64,000 nt of DNA from Taishania sp965247975 (GTDB lineage Bacteria; Bacteroidota; Bacteroidia; Flavobacteriales_D; Crocinitomicaceae): contig OZ252050.1 of NCBI GenBank assembly GCA_965247975.1, forward strand, positions 2,852,001 to 2,916,000, written 5' to 3'. Every line of letters starts with the position of its first letter. Positions within the stretch are counted from its first letter, which is position 1. The translations under genes and the position numbers were made by a program. This document shows, one piece after another, positions 9,517-19,144 of the stretch. A model generated the notes under the pieces. It was not told the origin of the DNA. It saw only the letters and a program-made list of their open reading frames with translations, and did no database searches.

Positions 9517-10727
9517 TGTACACAATGGTATTAGACGGGAGCTATCCGAACGACATACGAGTGCGTAAAGAAGCAGAATCACTGTCAGCGAGTGAAAGAA
9601 AACTAATTGTAATTTGTCGCTGGAGGGATGGAGAGTTACGAGAAGAAACGATTGACAATGTAAAAATTTATAGGATTGGTAAAAACTATACACATACCCG
9701 TAAAGGCTTAAATGACATTGTCTTAGCACTCTTTTTCATAGACTTCACGTTCAAAAGAAACATTAGGCGAATTATGAAGTTGGAAAATATTACTACTTTT
9801 CATGTACATGATTTGCCGCTTATTCGAACTATTTTGAGAATTAAAGGTAACATTCCTATCATTCTCGATATGCATGAAAATTATCCCGAAATGTTGTTGA
9901 TATTGAAACTATCAAACAAAGGGCTTTTAATGCAACTAAAAGATAAACTTTTCTACAATTTTGGTCGATGGAAGCGATACGAAAAAAAAAACATTCATCA
10001 AATGGACCATATTATTGCTGTCATTGATGAAATGAAAGACAAACTGATTAGGGAATACCAAATCGATTCGAAAAAAATTAGTATAATCTCAAACTACGAA
10101 AAATTAGATTTCTCCAATAACGAAGTAAAAGATGATTTTGTTTTTGACAACTCGGTATTCTATCTTGTCTATGTTGGAGGTATAGACCCAGTTAGAGGGT
10201 TAAATACCGTAATTGAAGCTTTACCAAAATTCAAGGTTCATAAGAAAAAAGTGAATTTTATCATCGTTGGAGGAGGGAATGCCAATTACATTTCTTACCT
10301 AAAAAATTTAGCTCTTGAATTTGATTGCCAATCGCAAGTGCATTTTCTTGGGCATAAAAGTTTTGAGAAAATTAATTATTACATGAAAAATTCCAATCTA
10401 AATATAATACCACACATTAAAAATGATCACACCGATAATACAATTCCTCATAAGCTTTTTCAAATAATGTCACAAAAAGCACCTGTATTGGTAAGCTCTT
10501 GCAATCCAATGCAGAGAATCATTGAAACCAAAGATGCAGGCTTTGTATTTAAAGCATCTGATCCAACTGATCTTGTTCAAGTTGTTTTAACTCTAATGAA
10601 TGATACAAAACTAGTTAATGAACGAATTGAAAATGCATATAATCTGGTCATTAATCATTACAATTGGGAAAACGAATCACATAAATTAATCCAACTTTAT
10701 AATAAATACAATGGACAACAGAATTGA
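9516..10727 (+). CDS. Glycosyltransferase, GT4-like
   Basis: A 403-residue GT-B type enzyme. The N-terminal VLDGSYPNDIRVRKEAESL is characteristic of family 4 members, and IILDMHENYPEML is a frequent motif in this subgroup. In the C-terminal domain, YVGGIDPVRGLNTVIEALPK, IIVGGGNAN and FLGHKSFEKINYYMKNSNL are the nucleotide-sugar side motifs, and PHIKNDHTDNTIPHKLFQIM is the late substrate-binding segment. It overlaps wecB by one base and the next gene by 17 bases, so these three are one transcription unit. It probably uses a UDP-HexNAc donor given wecB next door, but that is inference. Confidence 0.78.
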   Translation: MYTMVLDGSYPNDIRVRKEAESLSASERKLIVICRWRDGELREETIDNVKIYRIGKNYTHTRKGLNDIVLALFFIDFTFKRNIRRIMKLENITTFHVHDLPLIRTILRIKGNIPIILDMHENYPEMLLILKLSNKGLLMQLKDKLFYNFGRWKRYEKKNIHQMDHIIAVIDEMKDKLIREYQIDSKKISIISNYEKLDFSNNEVKDDFVFDNSVFYLVYVGGIDPVRGLNTVIEALPKFKVHKKKVNFIIVGGGNANYISYLKNLALEFDCQSQVHFLGHKSFEKINYYMKNSNLNIIPHIKNDHTDNTIPHKLFQIMSQKAPVLVSSCNPMQRIIETKDAGFVFKASDPTDLVQVVLTLMNDTKLVNERIENAYNLVINHYNWENESHKLIQLYNKYNGQQN

Positions 10728-11412
10728 ATTATTGAAGCAATGTAACAAAGGAATTTTTGTCGTTAAGAAATCTTACTTAAGATCTAAAAATGAGTCTGGA
10801 TATTTACGTTACAGAATTCTTAGACCGATTTTAAAAATTAGGTATGCAGTTTTCAGGAAACTCAATCCACCTTGTCCTTGGCTGTCACCAACAAGCGTTA
10901 GATTTCTCAGAAAATACTTAACCAAAGAAATGGTTGGATGTGAATTTGGATCAGGTATAAGTACGCTTTTTATTGCTCCTAAAGTAAAACATTTAATTTC
11001 AATCGAACATAATCAAGATTGGTACTTTTCGATATCAAACAAATTAAAAACACTTGGAATTTCAAATGTCGATTACCGATTTATTGAACGCGAATCCAAA
11101 AACCAGGATAAAATTAATGATGAGTTGTTTGCACAATTCAACTTTCAATCTAGGACTGATTACAATGATTATTCAAGGTCCATAGATAATCTTAAAGATG
11201 AATCTTTAGACTTTATTATTATTGATGGTCGAGCGCGACCTGAATGTCTTTTTTATTCGTTATGCAAATTAAAACAAAATGCAGTTATAATTCTAGACAA
11301 TAGTGAACGCAACAGATACAAAATTATTTTTGAAATTTTGAAGCATTACCCATGTTACACGACAACTAACGGATTAACTGACACTACCTTCTGGTTTAAA
11401 AATGACAATTAG
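10711..11412 (+). CDS. Methyltransferase-like protein of the surface-glycan operon
   Basis: A 233-residue soluble protein. MVGCEFGSGISTLFIAPKVK followed by HLISIEHNQDWY resembles motifs I and II of class I SAM-dependent methyltransferases (glycine-rich loop, then an acidic residue closing strand 2), and FIIIDGRARPECL fits strand 4/5. No TM segment or signal peptide is seen. It overlaps the preceding glycosyltransferase by 17 bases and converges on the YfhO gene with a 4-base overlap of the two 3' ends. A role in modifying a sugar or lipid carrier is suggested only by position; the acceptor is unknown. Confidence 0.55.
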   Translation: MDNRIELLKQCNKGIFVVKKSYLRSKNESGYLRYRILRPILKIRYAVFRKLNPPCPWLSPTSVRFLRKYLTKEMVGCEFGSGISTLFIAPKVKHLISIEHNQDWYFSISNKLKTLGISNVDYRFIERESKNQDKINDELFAQFNFQSRTDYNDYSRSIDNLKDESLDFIIIDGRARPECLFYSLCKLKQNAVIILDNSERNRYKIIFEILKHYPCYTTTNGLTDTTFWFKNDN

Positions 11413-14408
11413 TTTGCTTTGTCTGTTTTGACATCATTCAACTCTTTCGATCTATTTTTAAACTCCTTAAAGAAAACAAACACTATGAGCGACAAAAGGA
11501 TAATCGAACAAATAGATGCTATTAAATTCGCTTTAGTCAAAGTAGTTTGCTCATAAACAAACTCCACCTTATGCTTTCCATTTGGAATCTCAAGACCTCT
11601 AAGCAAATAATTCACTTTACGAATATCCACTTCTTTTCCATCTATGTATGCTTTCCAACCAGCTGGATAGTAAATCTCTGAAAAAACAGCTAATTGATTA
11701 CCTTTTACATCGGTACTATACGTAATTCTGTTTGGCGCATAACTTGTCATTGTCACTTTTCCTTCGCCTGAAAATTTGGTTGATTTCAATTTCCCAGCTT
11801 CGCTACTGAGCATAACAACTTCTTCTGTTGGTTTAAATTGATTTTTCACCAACAAAGATGTTAAAATTGTAAACGAATCTGCTGTATCAGATAGTTGAGT
11901 TATTTCAGGAATTAAATTTGTTTTACCATTCGCGTCCATAACAAATAACGCTTTAATTCCTTCATTGATATCATTAGAAATCGGAATGTTCATGGTATCC
12001 TTCCCTGGCAAAACGTATTGCATTTTCTCGCGACCATAAACCACTGCTGATTTTACCACCTCACCATTTATTAACATTTGGCCTTTACCTTTATTCTCAA
12101 TTTCAAATTTAGATCCCAATGCTCTGATTTCATCATTCGGTGTTTCGTATTTATCAATTGTTTTTACTAGCCATGCATTTCCTAAGGCTGTTACGTTTGG
12201 TCGGACTTGTTCTCCTTGCTCTGTATTTTGAATAAAGTACTTTACATTGAGCATGTCGTATACCTTGCTATTCATGTTTGACAAATGAAAATCAATCAAA
12301 TTATTGATGTTTCTCAATTTCGCACCATGATAACCTCCAACTGATTTATGGAAATAAGAAGCCTTTGTGCTCTGAAAACCACCACTCAAATCAAATACTC
12401 TGTAATTCGTTTCGAAATTCAAAGCCATGAATTTATGAGCATCAATCACATTTTGCTTAGCTAATCCAGAATATTCCAATTCATCGGCTTCACGCTTTCC
12501 ATCGCTTTCTGCTTTAGCAATAATAGATTTCAATTTCGGATTAAGCGCTAATTCTTGTTCCAAAATCTGATAATCGGCAGTGCTTGCTGAAACCGGATGA
12601 GTTGTTTTTCCAAATTCCTCCCAATATTTATATCCATTTCCAGCGTCCTGATCTCCTAAATAGTTGTGAGCAACAGGAATCATATCAACCATGGTAAGAA
12701 GCAATAATCCACCGGAAAGCACCATTGATGGAACTTTAAAAAGAATAAAAAGAAGAATAAAAATGGATGCAAAAAAGACGAATATTAGTGATCTATTCAT
12801 GCTCGCATTAAAAATGTCTTCGCGAATGGTTTTTAAATTCATAAAGTTGTCTTCGTAGGTTTTCATTTGTGCATCAATGAAAACTTGCATGGAAGAAGGA
12901 TTGTTTGCATCTATCCCATATTGAGTTGATAAGGTTTGTGGATCCATAGAACCTATTTGTTCTTTGATGTTTTTCTCAATGCTAGCCAATTGTGTCTGAT
13001 CTGATGAAGAGGAATAATTGTCTCCCAAACCAACCATTTTAACACCTAATAAGAAAACGAAGAATACACCTAATGCTATAAAAAGTTGTTTTTTCTTCGC
13101 TATGATTTCGTCACGCTGTTTGATGAGCATATCCAAGAATAAAATCCCGATTAGTGGAATTGTAACCTCTACGATTATTAAAATAATGGTGACTGTCCTG
13201 AACTTATTGTAACCTGGAACATTTTCAATGAAAAAGTCCGTCAAGCCCATGAAATTTTTTCCCCAAGATAAGGCAATTGCGAAAATCGTTACAGCCAAAA
13301 GCGCCCATTTAATTTTTGATTTCACGAAAATCATTCCCAAAAATGCTAAAAGGGTAACTACAACGCCAATGTAAACCGGACCTGAAGTAAAAGGTTGTTC
13401 CCCCCAATAAGCAGGATAATTTTTCAACTCATTAATGGTGTTACTAGGCAATTCTGAATTATCTAAAACATCTTCGAATTGACTTCCTCCTAAAACAAAG
13501 GACCCTCCACCTTTCACATTTGGCGACAACAAAGTGAAAGTTTCACCAATACCGTAAGACCAATTCGTAATATAATCTTTATCAAGACCAGAAGATTGAT
13601 TTTTAGCTTGAAGTCCATCTGGTGCAATTGATACATCGTTTGCACCCCTAATTGTGTATGGTGCATATTCATTCGTGAGTGTTAAATTTCCATTATTAAT
13701 TCCAAGCGCAAGAATAAACACTGCAATTAATCCACCGGAAGTGATTAAAAAGGATTTGAGCTCTTTTTTGCTAATTGAACGAATTAGAAAATAAATTCCA
13801 ACAAATCCCAAAACAAAAAAGAAATAATAGGTCACTTGAACGTGGTTCATAGCTAATTCAAGTGTCATAAAAAGTCCAGCAAAAGCAACTCCCCACCACC
13901 TATTTGTCCTAAATGCATAAATAAATGCACCAAGCAAAGGAGGCAACATAGCTGTTGCATAAGCCTTCGTTAAATGTCCTGCCTGGATAATGATGATTTC
14001 GTAACTGGCAAATGAGAACGCGATTGACCCCAAAATTGCTACAATTGGATTAAGTCTTAGGAAAAGTGCTAAAATATAAAACCCAATAAGATGCAATAAT
14101 AGGATTCCAAATGGTCCTGGAATTAATTTTACGTAGAAATAATACAGCTCTTTAATGTAATTACCTCCATACAATACTGAAATTTGTGTCGTAGGCATTC
14201 CTCCAAACATGGAATTTGTCCAAAGTGCTTCTTGTCCCGTTTTAATCCTGAAAGCTTCAGTCTCATGAGCCATTCCCTTCCATTGCTCAACGTCATGTTG
14301 TTTCAGTCCATAACCTTCTAACTGAGGTTTAAAGTAAATGGCTGCAACGATAAAGAAAAATGCTATAGCAGCAAAATGGATCCAGTTTTTTTGAAAAAAT
14401 GATTTCAT
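11409..14408 (-). CDS. YfhO-family membrane protein
   Basis: A 999-residue polytopic inner-membrane protein. The N-terminal helix (about 12-30) is followed by a loop with HDVEQWKGMAHETEAFR and LWTNSMFGGMPTTQ, the hallmark of YfhO proteins, then about ten more helices up to residue 575. A large non-membrane domain (about 590-955) follows, then a last helix (about 962-982) with a charged tail. YfhO proteins have a GT-C-like fold; in Gram-positives they glycosylate lipoteichoic acid, whereas the Bacteroidota homologues have no assigned substrate. It is monocistronic here, 28 bases from the response-regulator gene downstream. Confidence 0.8.
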   Translation of the reverse strand: MKSFFQKNWIHFAAIAFFFIVAAIYFKPQLEGYGLKQHDVEQWKGMAHETEAFRIKTGQEALWTNSMFGGMPTTQISVLYGGNYIKELYYFYVKLIPGPFGILLLHLIGFYILALFLRLNPIVAILGSIAFSFASYEIIIIQAGHLTKAYATAMLPPLLGAFIYAFRTNRWWGVAFAGLFMTLELAMNHVQVTYYFFFVLGFVGIYFLIRSISKKELKSFLITSGGLIAVFILALGINNGNLTLTNEYAPYTIRGANDVSIAPDGLQAKNQSSGLDKDYITNWSYGIGETFTLLSPNVKGGGSFVLGGSQFEDVLDNSELPSNTINELKNYPAYWGEQPFTSGPVYIGVVVTLLAFLGMIFVKSKIKWALLAVTIFAIALSWGKNFMGLTDFFIENVPGYNKFRTVTIILIIVEVTIPLIGILFLDMLIKQRDEIIAKKKQLFIALGVFFVFLLGVKMVGLGDNYSSSSDQTQLASIEKNIKEQIGSMDPQTLSTQYGIDANNPSSMQVFIDAQMKTYEDNFMNLKTIREDIFNASMNRSLIFVFFASIFILLFILFKVPSMVLSGGLLLLTMVDMIPVAHNYLGDQDAGNGYKYWEEFGKTTHPVSASTADYQILEQELALNPKLKSIIAKAESDGKREADELEYSGLAKQNVIDAHKFMALNFETNYRVFDLSGGFQSTKASYFHKSVGGYHGAKLRNINNLIDFHLSNMNSKVYDMLNVKYFIQNTEQGEQVRPNVTALGNAWLVKTIDKYETPNDEIRALGSKFEIENKGKGQMLINGEVVKSAVVYGREKMQYVLPGKDTMNIPISNDINEGIKALFVMDANGKTNLIPEITQLSDTADSFTILTSLLVKNQFKPTEEVVMLSSEAGKLKSTKFSGEGKVTMTSYAPNRITYSTDVKGNQLAVFSEIYYPAGWKAYIDGKEVDIRKVNYLLRGLEIPNGKHKVEFVYEQTTLTKANLIASICSIILLSLIVFVFFKEFKNRSKELNDVKTDKAN

Positions 14409-14436
14409 GTATGTTTTTTTTAATCTTGGTTATTTT

Positions 14437-15612
14437 CTAGTTCGCAACTCTTGGATTTGCAAAGAGGGTTACGTCTTCCGCTTTAATTATATCACCGCAA
14501 AGAATGACCAAACGCTCTATGATATTACGTAATTCACGAATATTTCCAGTCCAGTCAATTTTCTTAAGGGCATCCAATGCACTTGGGTCAAATTTTTTGC
14601 GGGCAATGCCATGCTCTGCGCACACCATCGTCAAGAAATGTTCTGCCAAAATCGGAATGTCATCTCTTCGGTTGTTTAGAGAAGGTACATGAATTAGAAT
14701 TACAGCCAATCGGTGGAATAAATCTTCTCTGAATCTACCTTCTTCAATTTCTTTACGCAAGTCTTTATTCGTTGCAGCAACAATTCTAGCATTTACGCGA
14801 ATGTCTTTTTCACCACCAACACGTTGAATGACGTTTTCTTGCAATGCACGTAACACCTTTGCTTGTGCGCTGGCTGACATATCGCCAATTTCATCTAAGA
14901 ACAACGTTCCGCCAGAAGCCAATTCAAATTTTCCTTTCTTTTGTTTGATGGCTGAAGTAAAAGCACCTTTTTCATGTCCAAACAATTCGCTTTCAATTAA
15001 TTCGGAAGGAATCGCAGCGCAATTGACTTCTACAAATGACATATCTTTTCGAGGCGAATTATCGTGCAAAGATCGAGCAACCAATTCCTTGCCAGTTCCA
15101 TTTTCACCGGTAATCAAAACACGGGCATCAGAAGGAGCAACTTTTTCAATCATTTCCTTGATTTGAAGGATTTCAGGCGTTTCCCCGATGATTGAACTTC
15201 CTTTAAATCGTTGAACTGTCGTTTTTAACACTTTGCGCTCTTCAACCAAGACTGTTCGGTCTTTTGCATTACGCATCGTAACCAAAATTCGATTTAAATC
15301 CAATGGTTTTTCGATAAAATCAAATGCACCTTTTTTGATTGCTTGAACAGCAGTGTCAATGTTTCCATGACCACTGATCATGATTACAGGTGAATCCACT
15401 TTTGCTTTTGTCAATGCCTCGAGGACTTCCATTCCGTCCATTTTTGGCATTTTAATGTCGCAAAAAATCATGTCATAGGTTTCAGCCGTTGCTTTTTCCA
15501 AACCTTCTTTGCCATCTTCCGCTTCATCGACCTCAAACTCTTCAAATTCAAGAATTTCTCTCAATGCTCTTCGAATGGCACGTTCATCATCAATGACAAG
15601 TATTTTACTCAT
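14437..15612 (-). CDS. Sigma-54-type response regulator lacking a DNA-binding domain
   Basis: A 391-residue NtrC-family protein. Residues 1-120 are a receiver domain (ILVIDDERAIRRAL, phosphoacceptor Asp in MIFCDIKMPKMDG, Lys in FIEKPLD). Residues about 140-375 are the AAA+ sigma-54 interaction domain: Walker A GENGTGKE, the sigma-54 contact loop GAFTSA (usually GAFTGA), Walker B GGTLFLDEIGD and the arginine-finger region RFREDLFHRL. The protein ends 15-20 residues after NIRELRNIIERLVIL, so the Fis-type helix-turn-helix of ordinary NtrC proteins is absent. It may activate from solution or through partners. No sensor kinase is adjacent. Confidence 0.85.
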   Translation of the reverse strand: MSKILVIDDERAIRRALREILEFEEFEVDEAEDGKEGLEKATAETYDMIFCDIKMPKMDGMEVLEALTKAKVDSPVIMISGHGNIDTAVQAIKKGAFDFIEKPLDLNRILVTMRNAKDRTVLVEERKVLKTTVQRFKGSSIIGETPEILQIKEMIEKVAPSDARVLITGENGTGKELVARSLHDNSPRKDMSFVEVNCAAIPSELIESELFGHEKGAFTSAIKQKKGKFELASGGTLFLDEIGDMSASAQAKVLRALQENVIQRVGGEKDIRVNARIVAATNKDLRKEIEEGRFREDLFHRLAVILIHVPSLNNRRDDIPILAEHFLTMVCAEHGIARKKFDPSALDALKKIDWTGNIRELRNIIERLVILCGDIIKAEDVTLFANPRVAN

Positions 15613-15711
15613 TTTTTAATCTTTTTTGTAAATATAATAATCTTCTTAGAATTCAACGTTTCGGTCGACTTTACCACATTCACTGATTCTAATTTCATCA
15701 CTTCTTCTTCC

Positions 15712-16788
15712 CTATTTCTGTGCGGTTCGATACATGAAAACGGCAACAATTGCAAACAGCATATTCGGAACCCAAGCAGCCAATACCGATGGAAACCCCA
15801 CATTTTCAGCGGCAACAGCCGTTATTTTCATAGCAAAAATATAGATCAAAACTATCATTAATCCAATGGCAATGTTGATCCCTATTCCACCCCGCTTTTT
15901 CCTGCTGGAAACGGTGATTCCGATAATTGTCAAAATATATGTCGCAAAAGGATTTGAAGTTCGTTGATGCAATTCCAATTCATATAGCGGAACATCTCCT
16001 GTGCCTTTTGCTTTTTCTTCGCGAATAAACTTCACCAGTTCCGGAGATGTCATGGCGGTGGCGATTGAATTTCGCGTTGCCATTTCTTCAAGAGTGAATA
16101 TAAAAGTGGTGTCTTTCGAGCGACCTTCGCTCAGTTTATCTGACGGAAATCCAACATATCGTTCATAATAATCGGTCAATTTCCATTTATTAGTTCCTTT
16201 TGCATTGGTTGCGGTGCGCGCAGAAAGAAAATATATCAGAGAATCTTTGTCGTCAAAACGTTGTAAAACAAAGTTGTTTATGTAGTTTTCTTCGGATAAA
16301 TAACTCCCGAACTGCACTAATTGATTTCCGGGATATTCCGCATTATAGTTGCTCACGTTCAGTGCATCACGGTAAAAACTTTCTTCAAAAAGCAATCGAT
16401 CTTTGTTTGAATGAGGCAAAATTACATGATTGATAATCAAACTAACAATGACCAAAAATGTTGCTGCAATCATGTATGGGCGGATAAATCGAGAAAATGG
16501 TTTTCCACTATTCCACATCGGAATAATCTCTGTGTCTTGCGCCATTTTGGCTGTAAACCAAATTACCGAAATAAAAATGATCATGAAGGAAAACATGTTT
16601 CCGTAGAGCAAAATGAAGTTGAAATAATAAATGAAAACGATGTCATAAAATGGCGCTTCATTTTCTATAAACTCTCCCAAACGATCTGACAAATCGAACA
16701 CCATGGCCAAAATCATAATCACCCCCAACATGAAAAAGAATGTGGTAAGAAATTTTTTTATGATGTAGCGATCAAGTATTTTCAGCAT
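15712..16788 (-). CDS. LptF/LptG-family permease
   Basis: A 358-residue inner-membrane subunit of the lipopolysaccharide export ABC transporter (YjgP/YjgQ family). The N-terminus LKILDRYIIKKFLTTFFFM with helices near 13-33, 50-75 and 95-118, a periplasmic beta-rich domain (about 125-255) and three C-terminal helices (about 265-350) is the family plan. LHQRTSNPFATYILTIIGI matches the conserved entry to the fourth helix. It cannot be assigned to LptF or LptG by eye. It lies 18 bases downstream of tgt on the same strand, an arrangement common in Bacteroidota. Confidence 0.85.
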   Translation of the reverse strand: MLKILDRYIIKKFLTTFFFMLGVIMILAMVFDLSDRLGEFIENEAPFYDIVFIYYFNFILLYGNMFSFMIIFISVIWFTAKMAQDTEIIPMWNSGKPFSRFIRPYMIAATFLVIVSLIINHVILPHSNKDRLLFEESFYRDALNVSNYNAEYPGNQLVQFGSYLSEENYINNFVLQRFDDKDSLIYFLSARTATNAKGTNKWKLTDYYERYVGFPSDKLSEGRSKDTTFIFTLEEMATRNSIATAMTSPELVKFIREEKAKGTGDVPLYELELHQRTSNPFATYILTIIGITVSSRKKRGGIGINIAIGLMIVLIYIFAMKITAVAAENVGFPSVLAAWVPNMLFAIVAVFMYRTAQK

Positions 16789-16806
16789 CCAATTCTGATA
16801 AAATAA

Positions 16807-17937
16807 TTACAGTCTTCTTCCTAGCTTCGGAATCATTTCATCCTTCCAAGAAGCAAATGTGCCGTCTAAGATACGAACTCTTGCCTCTTTCACCAAAGCT
16901 AAATAAAAGGCTAAGTTATGAATCGATGTAATTTGCATTCCTAAAAATTCATTTGACTTGATCAGGTGACGCACATACGCTTTTGAATAGAACGAATCAA
17001 CATACGAAGTTCCGTTCGGATCTAACGGTGAGAAATCCTTTGCCCATTTTTCGTTTTTCATGTTCATCGTTCCTTCTGATGTGAAAATCATTCCATGTCG
17101 CGCATTTCTTGTCGGCATCACACAATCAAACATGTCAATTCCAAGTGCGATGCATTCTAAAATATTTTGTGGCGTTCCAACTCCCATCAAATAACGAGGT
17201 TTATCTTTTGGCAAAATACCACACACCAAATCGGTCATTTCATACAAATCTTCATCGGGTTCACCAACGGATAGTCCGCCAATTGCATTTCCGAAAGCTC
17301 CGTGAGATGCAATCGTTTCAGCAGATTCTATGCGCAAATCCTTATAGGTACTTCCTTGAACAATTGGGAACAATGCTTGTTTGTGACCATATTTGGGTTC
17401 GGTTTCATTCATACGATTCATACAACGTTGCAACCAACGATGGGTCATGTGCATGGAACGTTTGGCATAATTATAATCGCAAGGATATGGCGTACATTCA
17501 TCAAATGCCATGATGATATCCGCACCGATAACTCGTTGAATATCAACAGCTCGTTCGGGCGTAAAGAAATGATAACTTCCATCGTAATGCGACTGAAACT
17601 TCACTCCTTCTTCCGTGATTTTTCGCGCACCAGATAACGAATAGACTTGATAACCACCACTATCCGTTAAAATAGGCTTTTCCCATCCGTTAAATTTATG
17701 AAGTCCACCCGCTCCTTCGATCACTTCCAACCCTGGTCGAAGAAACAAATGATACGTATTTCCTAAGATAATTTGTGCTTTGATATCATCGGTTAATTCG
17801 CGCTGATGCACGCCTTTAACTGTTCCGGCTGTACCAACAGGCATGAAAATAGGCGTTTCAATTTGTCCATGGTCTGTTGTAATAATTCCAGCTCTTGCTT
17901 TCGTTTTATCGTCGGTATGTTTTAACTCAAAGTGCAT
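16807..17937 (-). CDS. tgt: Queuine/preQ1 tRNA-ribosyltransferase
   Basis: Exchanges G34 of GUN anticodons for a 7-deazaguanine base. The start at 17937 (MHFELKHTDDKTKARAG) is preferred over an upstream ATG at 18000, because family homology begins here and a -7 box lies just upstream. It has TDSGGYQVYSL, FDECTPYP, GGLSVGEP, MGVGTPQNILE, the nucleophile region GIDMFDCVMPTRNARHG and the late histidine in SIHNLAFY. Odd point: where most bacterial Tgt proteins carry the zinc-binding CxCxxC (after PLDP) this one has NGTSYVDSFYSKAY, with none of the three cysteines. I recall the same in other Flavobacteriia. Confidence 0.9.
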   Translation of the reverse strand: MHFELKHTDDKTKARAGIITTDHGQIETPIFMPVGTAGTVKGVHQRELTDDIKAQIILGNTYHLFLRPGLEVIEGAGGLHKFNGWEKPILTDSGGYQVYSLSGARKITEEGVKFQSHYDGSYHFFTPERAVDIQRVIGADIIMAFDECTPYPCDYNYAKRSMHMTHRWLQRCMNRMNETEPKYGHKQALFPIVQGSTYKDLRIESAETIASHGAFGNAIGGLSVGEPDEDLYEMTDLVCGILPKDKPRYLMGVGTPQNILECIALGIDMFDCVMPTRNARHGMIFTSEGTMNMKNEKWAKDFSPLDPNGTSYVDSFYSKAYVRHLIKSNEFLGMQITSIHNLAFYLALVKEARVRILDGTFASWKDEMIPKLGRRL

Positions 17938-17960
17938 AAATTGTTGAAAAATAAACGCTG

Positions 17961-17968
17961 CAAAGATA
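17961..17968 (-). promoter_or_regulatory. -7 box for tgt
   Basis: Minus-strand TATCTTTG matches TAnnTTTG exactly and ends 23 bases before the chosen tgt start. No well-spaced TTG is visible upstream, so support is partial. It argues that the ATG at 18000 lies upstream of the promoter. Confidence 0.35.
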
Positions 17969-18013
17969 AAGGTATTTACTAAAGCGCCCCATCTTTGCAC
18001 AAAGATTGAGTGA

Positions 18014-19144
18014 ATGCACTTTTTACCGAAATTTGGGTTCGATGGATGGACCTTACTATTTTTATTATTTTGCTCCGTAGCATTTATTCAATTGCTCTAC
18101 GTGATTATAATTTATTCTCGACTGGCATTTTTCAAGCAAAAACCGAAAAACGCAAGTCTCCCGCCTATATCAATTATTATCGCAGCGCGAAACGAAGCAG
18201 ATAATATTTATGAAAATTTACCGCTGATTTTAACGCAAGACTATCCAAAATTTGAAGTAATTGTTGTTGTCAATCAATCCACCGATGAAACAAAATTTAT
18301 TCTCGATGCTTATTGTCAGCAATATCAGCACTTAAAATTCACCTTAGTTGAAAAAAGTAAACACCTGCGCCCCGGAAAAAAATTATCATTGACCATTGGA
18401 ATCAAATCTGCCAAATACGAACACTTGGTTTTTACTGATGCTGATTGCATTCCGAATTCAAAACAATGGTTGCAAGAAATCGCTGGTCAATTTAATGACA
18501 AAAAAGAAATCGTTTTGGGCTATGGACCTTATTCAAAAGAGCCCGGATTTCTAAACAAATTAATTCGATTCGACACAGCTTGGATTGCTGTAAATTATTT
18601 ATCGTTTGCACTTGCGAAGCTACCTTATATGGGCGTTGGACGAAACTTGGCGTACACCAAAAGTGCGTTCAATGGCGTTGATGGTTTCAAATCACACTAT
18701 TCGTTAATCTCTGGCGATGATGATCTTTTCATCCAAGAAGCAGCAAAAAAAAACAATTACACTATCTCCATAAATCCCGATGGTTTTTGTTATTCTAGTC
18801 CCGAAAAAAAATGGTCATCTTGGATTCGTCAAAAGACAAGACACTACTCAAGTTCATCAAAATACCAAGTTATTAAGAAAGCCTTGTTAGGAATCTATCC
18901 ACTCACCCTCATTTTAATGTATGTTTTCTTCATTACTTTGTTGACGAATGAAGATTTCCGTTGGATAACACTCGCGGGCTTTGGCTTTGTATTCTTGCTT
19001 AAATGGTTTATACAAGGACGTTGTTTTTATAAGTTAAGCGAACGTTCTTTTATAGCAGCTTTGCCATTGAGCGATTTATTTTATGCCGTTTTAAGTCCAA
19101 TTTTGTTTTATTCTTCGGAGAGTAAAACAAATAACAGATGGTAA
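18014..19144 (+). CDS. Membrane-associated glycosyltransferase family 2
   Basis: A 376-residue GT-A enzyme with an N-terminal helix (about 14-37), the catalytic domain (about 50-230) and two to three C-terminal helices (about 292-365). ISIIIAARNEADNI opens the nucleotide-binding fold; VFTDADC is the DxD-like metal site; ISGDDDLFIQEA is the region of the general base; SSWIRQKTRHYSSSSKY takes the place of the QxxRW-type motif. It is transcribed divergently from tgt and overlaps the downstream sigma-factor gene by 7 bases. Product sugar unknown; the shape recalls processive or lipid-linked GT2 enzymes. Confidence 0.8.
   Translation: MHFLPKFGFDGWTLLFLLFCSVAFIQLLYVIIIYSRLAFFKQKPKNASLPPISIIIAARNEADNIYENLPLILTQDYPKFEVIVVVNQSTDETKFILDAYCQQYQHLKFTLVEKSKHLRPGKKLSLTIGIKSAKYEHLVFTDADCIPNSKQWLQEIAGQFNDKKEIVLGYGPYSKEPGFLNKLIRFDTAWIAVNYLSFALAKLPYMGVGRNLAYTKSAFNGVDGFKSHYSLISGDDDLFIQEAAKKNNYTISINPDGFCYSSPEKKWSSWIRQKTRHYSSSSKYQVIKKALLGIYPLTLILMYVFFITLLTNEDFRWITLAGFGFVFLLKWFIQGRCFYKLSERSFIAALPLSDLFYAVLSPILFYSSESKTNNRW

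Noticed and set aside
15609..15815. 68-codon minus-strand frame at the end of the Lpt permease gene
   Set aside because: It overlaps the 3' part of the lptF/G gene in another frame and its product has no sensible composition; treated as a shadow.
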